From: Verrucomicrobia bacterium UBA3841
GTDB taxonomy: Bacteria > Verrucomicrobiota > Kiritimatiellia > RFP12 > UBA1067
DNA: 27,582 nt
Reading direction: 5' to 3'
Assembly (NCBI GenBank): GCA_002392765.1
Contig: DGHT01000072.1
Location: 1 to 27,582, forward strand
Below the pieces are notes generated by a model. The model ran no database searches. It saw only the letters and a list, made by a program, of their open reading frames with translations, and was not told the origin of the DNA. Below, one piece after another: positions 8,404 through 15,255 of this stretch. Each line of letters opens with the position of its first letter. Position 1 is the first letter of the stretch. A program made the translations under genes and the position numbers.

Positions 8404-8465
8404 ACTGGGAAAGCCGCCATCTTGGCGGCGGTGTTTTCAGCCGCCAAGATGGCGGCTTTCCCAGT
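8404..8465. repeat. Long perfect hairpin (26-bp stem, 10-nt loop)
   Basis: The arm at 8404-8429 (beginning ACTGGGAAAGCCGCCATCTT) is perfectly complemented by 8440-8465, with the loop GGTGTTTTCA. No T-run follows, so it is not a classical intrinsic terminator, although it stands 38 bp after acn. The palindromic design next to other repeats suggests an interspersed REP-like element. Confidence 0.85.
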
Positions 8466-8469
8466 CAAT

Positions 8470-8554
8470 AACGGGCGAGACGCCACCCCTGCTAGGGCAT
8501 CGCCTTCGGCGACTCGCTGCGCTCGGGGGATACGTTCCCCCAGTAGACCGTTCC
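8470..8554. repeat. Interspersed repeat module, copy 2
   Basis: The stretch starts with AACGGGCGAGACGCC and ends with a 22-base block at 8533-8554, both nearly identical to blocks at 1687-1723. Between them is a GC-rich inverted segment (GCCTTCGGCGACTCGCTGCG). No coding potential is visible. Confidence 0.6.
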
Positions 8555-8570
8555 GCAATTCCGCATTTAC

Positions 8571-8610
8571 ACAATTCCATAATTCCACAATTCCATAATT
8601 CCACAATTCC
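8571..8610. repeat. 8-bp tandem repeat (ACAATTCC/ATAATTCC, five units)
   Basis: Five exact 8-mers alternate ACAATTCC, ATAATTCC, ACAATTCC, ATAATTCC, ACAATTCC. They lie directly after repeat module copy 2 in the non-coding gap between acn and the histone-like gene. Confidence 0.9.
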
Positions 8611-8691
8611 GCTGCGCAAGCCCTGCACCGTGCGCGCAAGACCCTTTTGAAGGGCGCGAGAAACGGCAGGAAGCGCCTGAAACGATAAAAC

Positions 8692-8713
8692 AACGCGTTT
8701 TCGGCGTTTTTTT
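8692..8713 (+). terminator. Short intrinsic terminator-like hairpin
   Basis: AACGC (8692-8696) pairs with GCGTT (8704-8708) around the loop GTTTTCG, and seven T residues follow (8707-8713). It would end the asd-acn transcript just before the next promoter, whose -35 begins 2 bp later. The stem is short, hence the moderate confidence. Confidence 0.45.
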
Positions 8714-8714
8714 A

Positions 8715-8743
8715 TTGGCGTAGCGTATGAAAAATGCTATAAT
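8715..8743 (+). promoter_or_regulatory. Promoter of the histone-like gene
   Basis: TTGGCG (8715-8720), a 17-bp spacer and a perfect TATAAT (8738-8743) extended by TGC. It is among the best matches in the window, in keeping with a highly expressed DNA-binding protein. Confidence 0.75.
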
Positions 8744-8827
8744 TTGCCTAAACAGGCGACTGTGATCTGATTTCACGCTTTACTGATGAAACAAAAAAAA
8801 CACATCAGGAAAGGAGAAAACAAAAAA

Positions 8828-9103
8828 ATGAGCAAAGCCAACGCAAAACCTGCCGCCAAGGCGGTCAAGAAAACTGTAGCGGCCAAGGCCCCGGCGAAAA
8901 AGCCCGCGCCCAAAGCGCCCGCAAAGAAGCCCGCGCCCAAAGCGCCCGCAAAAGCGGCTCCCGCCAAGAAGCCCGCTCCTGCAAAGAAGGCTCCTGCCAA
9001 GCCCGCTCCCGCTAAAAAGGCTCCCGCCAAAAAGCCGGTTGCCAAGGCTCCCGCCAAAAAGCCGGCCGCCAAAAAGCCTGTCGCCAAGAAGGCCAAGAAA
9101 TAA
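8828..9103 (+). CDS. Histone H1-like Lys/Ala/Pro-rich protein
   Basis: The 91-residue protein is almost entirely Lys, Ala and Pro in repeats such as KKPAPKAPA and KKAPAKPAP. It lacks a globular domain and ends in KKAKK, like eukaryotic H1 tails, chlamydial HctB and other bacterial H1-like proteins. Such proteins bind DNA by charge and help compact the nucleoid. The true start is the ATG at 8828, with AAGGAG at 8811-8816; an in-frame ATG at 8786 has no ribosome-binding site and would add a sequence that includes that site. It has its own strong promoter. The repeats make the gene prone to length change between strains. Disordered, low-complexity sequence means homology to any one named family cannot be claimed. 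Confidence 0.85.
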   Translation: MSKANAKPAAKAVKKTVAAKAPAKKPAPKAPAKKPAPKAPAKAAPAKKPAPAKKAPAKPAPAKKAPAKKPVAKAPAKKPAAKKPVAKKAKK

Positions 9104-9122
9104 TTCTTCTGAAAACTTTTGA

Positions 9123-9160
9123 TGACGCTGCGCATCCGGGCATCCGCTTGCGCAGCGTCA
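9123..9160. repeat. 12-bp perfect inverted repeat before the zinc-ribbon gene
   Basis: TGACGCTGCGCA (9123-9134) is complemented by 9149-9160 with a 14-nt loop. It lies between the histone-like gene and the next start codon, ending 4 nt before its ribosome-binding site. It may act as a weak stop or leader hairpin; As, not Ts, follow on the plus strand. Confidence 0.65.
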
Positions 9161-9174
9161 AAACGGAGAAAACG

Positions 9175-9540
9175 ATGTCCGACAACGATAGGAACGCCGC
9201 TCAATTCCCTCCTTCCGAAGGTGCGGAAATCAGAGATACCGACATAATGTTCGACTGCCCCGAGTGCGGCAAAAGCCTCGTCATCGACTATCGCGGCGCG
9301 GGCTTGCAGATTGAATGTTCGACGTGCGGCGCAAAAGTCCTCGTTCCGATTCCGGAAGGCATGGAACTTTCGGATCTCGATCTCGATCCAGGCGAGATAC
9401 TCAAACAGCTGTTCGCCACAAGAAAGAATTTCCAGAAGGCCGAGCTTGAAATCCAGTCGCTGAAAGCGAGGCTCGTGCAGCTTCAAGAGACCCTGGGCGT
9501 GATGCAGCAGGTCATTGCGGAAGGGCTGTCCCTGTCTTGA
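9175..9540 (+). CDS. Small zinc-ribbon protein with C-terminal coiled coil
   Basis: The 121-residue protein has a zinc ribbon made of CPECG (Cys28, Cys31) and CSTCG (Cys48, Cys51), an acidic linker rich in Leu and Asp (about 60-75), and a likely coiled coil (about 80-115). It has no signal peptide or membrane segment, so it is probably cytoplasmic. I do not know a function for it. The start at 9175 is chosen because GGAG (9165-9168) lies 6 nt before it; a frame extension to 9148 would run into the hairpin. Its stop overlaps the TTG start of the phosphatidyltransferase gene by 4 nt, so the two are translationally coupled and may act together, though nothing else shows this. Confidence 0.8.
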   Translation: MSDNDRNAAQFPPSEGAEIRDTDIMFDCPECGKSLVIDYRGAGLQIECSTCGAKVLVPIPEGMELSDLDLDPGEILKQLFATRKNFQKAELEIQSLKARLVQLQETLGVMQQVIAEGLSLS

Positions 9541-10163
9541 ACGCGAAAAAGATATTCGTAAACGCTTTGACGTTCATGCGCGTCCCGCTCATTCTGGCGT
9601 GGTTCGTGTTCGCGATCGCCGAAGAGTTCGATTCGACGCCCGTTCTGGTGTTTCTCGCCGGCGCGACGATGTTCCTGTCCGGGCTGACCGATTGCTTCGA
9701 CGGCATTCTGGCGAGGAAATGGAATGTCGTCAGTCCGCTTGGGAAAATGGCTGATCCGCTGATGGACAAGGTGTTCTACGTCGTGACGTTCCCCACGCTC
9801 TCGTGGCTGCTGCTCGAACAGGGGGACCGCACACACGCGCTCGCGATGCTGATTTTCGCGATTCTGTACATACTGCGCGATCTGTGGGTTACGTTCTTGA
9901 GATCCGTCGGAACGATGTTCGGCGCCGACGGCTCGGCCATGTGGCTCGGGAAGGTGCGCACCGCCCTTTCCTTCCCGGCGGCCGGATGGGTGTACGCTTT
10001 CATCGTTTTCAACGACATGTCTTTCATGAAAGATTTCCGCGATTGCGCCCTCTGGAGCTGCTACGCGGTCGAGGGCCTGATGATACTGCTCAACCTTGTC
10101 AGCTGCGTCACATATACGCGCTCGTACATGCCATACCTGAAAAAAGCCCTTGAAAAAAACTGA
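9537..10163 (+). CDS. pgsA: CDP-alcohol phosphatidyltransferase, PgsA-like
   Basis: The 208-residue inner-membrane enzyme carries the full family signature DGxxAR...G...D...D: Asp52, Asp55, Gly56, Ala59, Arg60, Gly69, Asp73 and Asp77, in the segment beginning TDCFDGILAR. About five or six hydrophobic helices are visible. Enzymes of this length usually transfer a phosphatidyl group from CDP-diacylglycerol to glycerol 3-phosphate, making phosphatidylglycerol phosphate; a different alcohol acceptor cannot be excluded from sequence. The start is TTG, overlapping the stop of the upstream gene as TTGA. The promoter for the next gene lies inside its last codons. Confidence 0.88.
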   Translation: MNAKKIFVNALTFMRVPLILAWFVFAIAEEFDSTPVLVFLAGATMFLSGLTDCFDGILARKWNVVSPLGKMADPLMDKVFYVVTFPTLSWLLLEQGDRTHALAMLIFAILYILRDLWVTFLRSVGTMFGADGSAMWLGKVRTALSFPAAGWVYAFIVFNDMSFMKDFRDCALWSCYAVEGLMILLNLVSCVTYTRSYMPYLKKALEKN

Positions 10164-10178
10164 CTATTTTGCGATAAT
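10150..10178 (+). promoter_or_regulatory. Promoter of the pseudopilin-priA pair
   Basis: TTGAAA (10150-10155), a 17-bp spacer and GATAAT (10173-10178), extended by TGC. It begins inside the 3' end of pgsA, 40 bp before the pseudopilin ATG. Confidence 0.6.
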
Positions 10179-10217
10179 AAACACAAGAAGAAAACAAACA
10201 AAAAAAGGATAAACAAA

Positions 10218-10940
10218 ATGAAAAAATCAAACAAAGGTTTTACGCTCGTCGAGCTGCTGGTCGTAATCGGCATTCTCGGCATTCTCATGGCGGTTCTCGT
10301 GCCTAACATCACCAATGCGTCGGTCAAGGCGCAGATGCAGACGATGTCCAAGCAGGGCGCAGACATCGTGAACGCGATCAACACCGAGTCGATGTCCCGC
10401 ACCGACAAGCCGATTCTCTGGCCCCACCTCAGCGAGGCCGACGGAATCAGCGACGACACCGACGATATCGCAGGCCAGACGTTCGGAACCTCCACCGAGT
10501 ACTTCAAGAAACTGTTCGACGTCGAAAAGCAGACGAGCGGCGACAGCTGGAGGCCGTACATCGACGTGCCGATCAACTTCCTCTGGGGCAACGGCGTGGG
10601 CTCCGCGAAGCCGGGCAGCCTGCAGCAGGCGAACGTCGCGTGGACGATCGCGGCCGGTTTCACGTCCGACATGGACGGACGCCTTCCCGCGCTCATCACC
10701 CGCAACTGCGACACTTCGCAGTTCGCCGTCAGCGGCGTCAATGACATGTCCCAGAAAAAGACCGAAGTCACGCTCGGCGCCAAATTCCCCGCTCCATTCG
10801 GCAAGAAGGGATGCATCGTCATCACCAAGGGCGGCAACGCCAGGGTGCATCAGGCGCGCGACTGCCGTCTGTGCGACATCTACCAGAACTCGAGTATGAT
10901 CATCCCGGAGGGAATCACGCTCAAGTACCTCGAGCCGTAA
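10218..10940 (+). CDS. Type IV pilin/type II secretion pseudopilin-like protein
   Basis: The N-terminus MKKSNKG|FTLVELLVVIG is a textbook class III (prepilin) signal: cleavage after Gly7, Phe8 methylated, Glu12 as the conserved Glu5 of the mature protein, then a long hydrophobic helix. The remaining ~200 residues form a soluble head, with a C-terminal Cys pair (CRLC) and an Asp/Thr-rich start. The 240 residues fit the G-type pseudopilin-like proteins that are abundant as singletons in Planctomycetes/Verrucomicrobia relatives. No other secretion or pilus gene is nearby, so its assembly machine is unknown. AAGGAT (10205-10210) precedes the ATG. The priA GTG begins 1 nt after its stop codon. Confidence 0.85.
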   Translation: MKKSNKGFTLVELLVVIGILGILMAVLVPNITNASVKAQMQTMSKQGADIVNAINTESMSRTDKPILWPHLSEADGISDDTDDIAGQTFGTSTEYFKKLFDVEKQTSGDSWRPYIDVPINFLWGNGVGSAKPGSLQQANVAWTIAAGFTSDMDGRLPALITRNCDTSQFAVSGVNDMSQKKTEVTLGAKFPAPFGKKGCIVITKGGNARVHQARDCRLCDIYQNSSMIIPEGITLKYLEP

Positions 10941-10941
10941 A

Positions 10942-13119
10942 GTGTTCGCAAAGGTCGCCATCGACCTGGCGCTGGACAGGCTTTTCACCTACTCTGTCCC
11001 CGCCGAACTGGAGAAGAAGCTGGCCGTCGGCCAGCTTCTTCTCGTTCCATTCGGACACCGCAAGGCGCGGGGATTCGCGCTTGCCGTGTCGGACACGCCC
11101 CCGGAGGATGCATCGTACTCAATCAAGCCGGTGGAACGGATCGAGGATGAAACGCCCTTCTTTTCGCGCACGACGCTCGAACTCGTAAAGACGATCGCGG
11201 CATACTATTCCAGCCCGATAGAACTCGCGCTCAAATCCGCCCTTCCGGCCGCAGTCCTCAAGCCCGGCATCCACGCGAAGGAAGAGAAAATCGTGGAACC
11301 TTCTCCCGACTTCCCCGCAGACGCCCTTTCCGCCCGCGAGAAGGAGTTGTACGCCGAAATATGCAGGATCGACGGCGGACGCGTCGCATTCGTCGTAAAA
11401 GAGCTGAAAACGACGGCGGCGACGCTTAAAAGCATGGCTGCGAAAGGCGCTATAAAGATATCTCCAAGGCGCGTCATGCGTTCCGGCTTGAGGAACAAGA
11501 CGATACTGCCTTCGAAACCGCTCGAACTGAACAGCGAACAGAAGGCGGCGCTTGATGCGATCGTGTCGTCCGCGCGCGGCGCGATGCGCCCCGTTCTCGT
11601 GCACGGGGTGACCGGATCGGGCAAGACGGAAGTGTACCTCCAGGCGATTGCGGAGACGCTCTCGCGCGGCAAAGGCGCGATAGCGCTCGTTCCCGAAATC
11701 GCCCTGACCCCGCAGACGGTCCAGCGCTTCGCTTCGCGCTTCGGCCGGCGGGTGGCGGTTCTGCATTCGGGCATGTCGGACGGAGAACGCTACGACGAAT
11801 GGCACAGGATCAGGAAAGGAGAGGCGCAGGTTGCGATCGGACCGAGAAGCGCCGTCTTCGCGCCGGTTGCGAATCTGGGGCTTATCATTGTCGACGAGGA
11901 GCACGAGCCCAGCTACAAACAGAACGAGCAGCCGTCCTACAACGCGAGAGACGTCGCCGTGATGCGCGGCAGATTCGAAGGCGCCCAGGTCGTCCTCGGG
12001 AGCGCCACGCCGTCCCTCGAAAGCTGGACGAACGTCGCGCGCGGCAAATATTCAATGGTTCAGATGTCCAGACGCGCCGGATCCGGAATGATGCCGAATG
12101 TCCTCGCAGTCGAAATGTCGGGAGAGGAGAACCGCGGCAAAATGTTCTCGCGCGAACTTGTCGAGGCGATGCGGCTGCGCCTGAGGCGCGGCGAACAGAC
12201 GATTCTCTTCCTGAACAGGCGCGGCTATTCGCGCACAGTGGAGTGTCCCGACTGCGGATGGACCGCGAAATGCCCTTCCTGCTCCGTCTCGTACACATAC
12301 CACAAGGCCGACTCCTGTCTGAGATGCCACGTCTGCGGAGGGTGGACGAAACCCGCCGCGGAATGTCCGCAATGCGGCTGCAAGACGCTTTCCTACCGCG
12401 GCATAGGCACGCAGAAGGTCGAAGACACGGTGCGGCGGCTCTTCCCGCGCGCACGCGTCCTGAGGATGGATGCGGACTCGACCCGCGGAAAGGACTCGCA
12501 CGACGAGCTTCTGGGCAAGTTCCGGCGCCACGAGGCTGACATTCTCCTTGGAACACAGATGATCGCGAAAGGTCTCGACTTCCCGAACGTCACGCTCGTG
12601 GGCGTGCTGAACGCGGACAACTCGCTGAACATACCCGATTTCAGGGCGTCGGAAAGAACGTTCCAGCTCATATCGCAGGTCGCGGGAAGAGCGGGGCGCG
12701 CAGAACTTCCCGGCGAGGCGATAATCCAGACGTACAACCGCAACGCGCCGGCGATAGCCTGCGCCATAAGGGGGGATTACGCCGCTTTCGCGAAAAACGA
12801 ACTTGAGAGCAGAAGGGAATTCTTCTATCCGCCCTTCTGCCATCTCGCCACGCTTAATTTCAAATCGAAGGATCCGGACGGCGTAGCGGCCTGGGCGGGA
12901 ATGTACGCGGAGGCCCTTGGCGGGCTCCAGTCGGTTCGCAGTTCCGGGGCCGCCCCCAATCCGCTTGAAAAAGCGGACGGCTGGTACCGCTGGCAGATCG
13001 TCTTGAGAGCCGAAAAGCCCGGCGCGATCGTGAAAGCATGGAAATGGATTTCCCGCGCCCGCCCCCTCCCGCAGGGCGTGAGGTGCGCGATAGACATGGA
13101 TGCAATGAACCTGATCTAG
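10942..13119 (+). CDS. priA: Primosomal protein N' (replication restart helicase PriA)
   Basis: The 725-residue protein restarts stalled replication forks: it binds branched DNA, unwinds it with 3'-to-5' polarity and loads the DnaB helicase. Visible in order are an N-terminal 3'-DNA-binding domain (about 1-100), Walker A GVTGSGKT (222-229), DEEH (318-321), and the eight-cysteine zinc module at Cys435/438/444/447/462/465/475/478, with the same spacing as in Escherichia coli. Helicase motifs then appear around GTQMIAKGLDFP and SQVAGRAGRA. Length is normal. The start is a GTG one base after the pseudopilin stop, without a clear ribosome-binding site, so translation probably depends on reading through from upstream. 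One extra cysteine (459) lies inside the zinc region. Confidence 0.95.
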   Translation: MFAKVAIDLALDRLFTYSVPAELEKKLAVGQLLLVPFGHRKARGFALAVSDTPPEDASYSIKPVERIEDETPFFSRTTLELVKTIAAYYSSPIELALKSALPAAVLKPGIHAKEEKIVEPSPDFPADALSAREKELYAEICRIDGGRVAFVVKELKTTAATLKSMAAKGAIKISPRRVMRSGLRNKTILPSKPLELNSEQKAALDAIVSSARGAMRPVLVHGVTGSGKTEVYLQAIAETLSRGKGAIALVPEIALTPQTVQRFASRFGRRVAVLHSGMSDGERYDEWHRIRKGEAQVAIGPRSAVFAPVANLGLIIVDEEHEPSYKQNEQPSYNARDVAVMRGRFEGAQVVLGSATPSLESWTNVARGKYSMVQMSRRAGSGMMPNVLAVEMSGEENRGKMFSRELVEAMRLRLRRGEQTILFLNRRGYSRTVECPDCGWTAKCPSCSVSYTYHKADSCLRCHVCGGWTKPAAECPQCGCKTLSYRGIGTQKVEDTVRRLFPRARVLRMDADSTRGKDSHDELLGKFRRHEADILLGTQMIAKGLDFPNVTLVGVLNADNSLNIPDFRASERTFQLISQVAGRAGRAELPGEAIIQTYNRNAPAIACAIRGDYAAFAKNELESRREFFYPPFCHLATLNFKSKDPDGVAAWAGMYAEALGGLQSVRSSGAAPNPLEKADGWYRWQIVLRAEKPGAIVKAWKWISRARPLPQGVRCAIDMDAMNLI

Positions 13120-13127
13120 TCTATCTG

Positions 13128-13187
13128 AACCCGCGCATTTGCGCGAAGCCCCCGGTAAATTCCATCTGACTGGCCGGGCGGGTTTTT
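13128..13187 (+). terminator. Possible terminator between convergent priA and flippase genes
   Basis: AACCCGC (13128-13134) can pair with GCGGGTT (13178-13184) enclosing smaller hairpins (CGCGC/GCGCG and CCCGG/CCGGG), followed by five Ts (13183-13187). It lies 8 bp after the priA stop and before the converging gene. Confidence 0.4.
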
Positions 13188-13197
13188 CCCTGGCGGC

Positions 13198-14496
13198 TTA
13201 GCGTACTTTGCGTGAGGCGGGAGGGGCGCGTGTCTCCGCGCGCCCCTCCCGCGCCGTGCTCTCCAACGCGACTGCGCTGAAAATAAAGCGGAGCGCGGCT
13301 GCGGCGGCAAACCACGCGAGAAACGCGTCAAGAGAACCGCAAATGCCGGAATGCGCCGCCAGACACAGGGCGGCGGGGTATGCGACATGCAAAGGAACGA
13401 ACCAGCGCAAAAATCCGAATCGTCCGGCCGAGACCTCCGCATTCGTGTAGAAAACCTGACACGATGTCAGCGCCGCGACAGCCGTTAGAAGCGGCATGTA
13501 CCGGGCGTAATCAGCGTAGCGCGGTCCGTTTGGCATGAGCGACAAAAGATCCCTCCCGAAAAATGCGTACGCTGCGGACATCGCAGCCGCCGCCGAAAGC
13601 GCGAGCAGCGAACATTTCACAACGAACGGACGCGTATCGCCGCCCTTTCTCGACGCGCCGGCGGTGTACGGGAACATCGCCAGCAGCAAAGGGAATGTCA
13701 GGCAATACAGAAAATCGGAGAACCGCGTAGCCATATAGTACCCGGCAGACGCGCCGGGATCCAGGCAGACGCGCAGCACTGATTGCTCCGCCAGCGCGCA
13801 CGCCATCGGCGCCGCCTGGTAGACAAGTATCGCAATGAACGAGCGGGTCATGCGTTTTGCCGCCGCCGCGTTCCAGAACGGCGCGGATTTCGCCGAAAGT
13901 TCGCGCCTCAGCGCCGACACGCTTCCGGCCATCCGGAACGCAGGCAGGACGGCCTGGCCGGCGAAATAACCGGCAAGGCCGAAAAACGGCATTGTCGCAG
14001 CCATCGCCGCGAACCTGGCGAGCGCGCCGACGGTCTCGATCGCCGCGAGGGATCCGAACTTTTTCAGGGACTGAAGAGCATCGGTGTATACGGGCGCCAC
14101 GCAACCGAGAAAACCGGCCAGCACCGCCAGCGTCCCGGCGGTTGCGTTCGAAATCCCCAGCGCCGACAGAAACCGCGGAACGGCGAACGAGGCGACGGAC
14201 AGCACCGCGGCAAGCAGAATCGCGGTCGATGCGAACACGCCGCAAAGGAGAGATTTGATTTTGCCCGTCTCGCCGTCCGCGGCAAGGCACGCCGACTCTT
14301 TCATTGCAGTCATGGCGAAAGCGAATACGGGAAGCGACAGGAAAACCGCGAACGATGTCGCCGGCAGCACCGCGCCTATCTCTTCCGGAGACACGTATTT
14401 CGGCACGAACCACATTCCCGCCGCGACCCCGACGAAATCCCCGACCCGCAGGGCGAGGAAAAGAAGCAGCGCATGCCTTAGAAACATGTTGTTCAT
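13198..14496 (-). CDS. Multi-spanning membrane protein, polysaccharide flippase (MATE/MviN-like) candidate
   Basis: The 432 residues are largely hydrophobic, with about 12 predicted membrane helices separated by short basic loops. The N-terminus (LRVGDFVGVAAGMWFVPKYVSPEEIGAV) and overall layout resemble the polysaccharide/oligosaccharide exporters of the MOP superfamily, which flip lipid-linked sugars across the inner membrane. The resemblance is in pattern only, so the substrate is not known. The ATG overlaps the TGA of tonB as ATGA, so it is the third gene of the btuB-tonB operon and would come under cobalamin-riboswitch control. This pairing is unexpected for a sugar flippase; a transporter for a cobalamin-related compound is an alternative but unsupported. 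Confidence 0.65.
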   Translation of the reverse strand: MNNMFLRHALLLFLALRVGDFVGVAAGMWFVPKYVSPEEIGAVLPATSFAVFLSLPVFAFAMTAMKESACLAADGETGKIKSLLCGVFASTAILLAAVLSVASFAVPRFLSALGISNATAGTLAVLAGFLGCVAPVYTDALQSLKKFGSLAAIETVGALARFAAMAATMPFFGLAGYFAGQAVLPAFRMAGSVSALRRELSAKSAPFWNAAAAKRMTRSFIAILVYQAAPMACALAEQSVLRVCLDPGASAGYYMATRFSDFLYCLTFPLLLAMFPYTAGASRKGGDTRPFVVKCSLLALSAAAAMSAAYAFFGRDLLSLMPNGPRYADYARYMPLLTAVAALTSCQVFYTNAEVSAGRFGFLRWFVPLHVAYPAALCLAAHSGICGSLDAFLAWFAAAAALRFIFSAVALESTAREGRAETRAPPASRKVR

Positions 14497-15251
14497 TTGA
14501 GCTTGAAATCGAATGAAATCCTCACGGAACCTTCTACGGGGCGGTCATCCTCGGTAGCCGGAGAGAATTTCGCCTTGCGCGCCGCCGACAGCGCGGCCGA
14601 ATCCAATTCCTTGAATCCGCTGGAATCGGCGACGTCCGCGCTCGACACGGTTCCGTCCGGGGATATAGTCAGATCCAGCGAAACCCTCCCCTCGTGGCCT
14701 TTTCTGCGGGCCGACCGGGGATAGGCGGGTTCGATTCTGCCGATAGCGCATGGCGCCTGCACGACCGCCGCGCGTTCGACAGGCAGCGTTTCCCGAACAT
14801 GTTCTCCGGCCGGAGACGTCTCCGCAGCGTGCGCGGGCGCGGTATCGGCGGCGGGACCTCCGGCGGCTTCCGGCGGCTCTTGGACGGCATCCGTCTCCGG
14901 CGGCTCCGGGGTGCCGTCGGCCTCGCCGCTCCCGTCCGCGTCTCGCGGCGCAGAACCGGCGGCATCGCCGCCCGGGATATCCGCCGCCGGCGGCGCGGCA
15001 TCGGACCGAATCGGCTTTTTCCCCGTTTCCTGCGGCTCTTCCGGCGGCGCGGCTTTTCCGGACGGCGGCGGCCCGCTCTTCTCCTCCGCCGCGCCGGAAA
15101 GAGCCTGCATATCCACCGTTTCGAAGAACATTGCGAGCTCGCGGCTTTCCTTCTCGCCGCCGCCATCGCAACGCGACAGCAATACGGCCGCCGTCCCGAT
15201 GACGGCGGCGTGCAGCAGGACCGAAACGGCGAGAGGGATGGCTTTCAACAT
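14493..15251 (-). CDS. tonB: TonB-family energy-transducing protein
   Basis: The 252-residue protein spans the periplasm and passes proton-motive energy from the inner membrane to outer-membrane receptors. It has one N-terminal membrane helix (about 5-25), a long Pro/Ala/Glu/Asp-rich linker (about 50-160) and a C-terminal TonB domain (about 165-252). That domain is recognised by IEPAYPRSARRKGHEG, the VSLDLTISPDGTV strand region and the final SVRISFDFKLK strand. It begins 4 bp after the btuB stop and ends overlapping the flippase start, so it is dedicated to, or at least co-expressed with, the upstream receptor. ExbB and ExbD are not in the window. Confidence 0.92.
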   Translation of the reverse strand: MLKAIPLAVSVLLHAAVIGTAAVLLSRCDGGGEKESRELAMFFETVDMQALSGAAEEKSGPPPSGKAAPPEEPQETGKKPIRSDAAPPAADIPGGDAAGSAPRDADGSGEADGTPEPPETDAVQEPPEAAGGPAADTAPAHAAETSPAGEHVRETLPVERAAVVQAPCAIGRIEPAYPRSARRKGHEGRVSLDLTISPDGTVSSADVADSSGFKELDSAALSAARKAKFSPATEDDRPVEGSVRISFDFKLK

Positions 15252-15255
15252 GCCG

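Noticed and set aside
8470..8660. Small open frames in the repeat block after acn
   Set aside because: They only translate palindromic and tandem repeats; no start signal or protein-like sequence.
8786..8827. Earlier ATG for the histone-like gene
   Set aside because: No ribosome-binding site before it, and the added codons contain the AAGGAG that serves the ATG at 8828.
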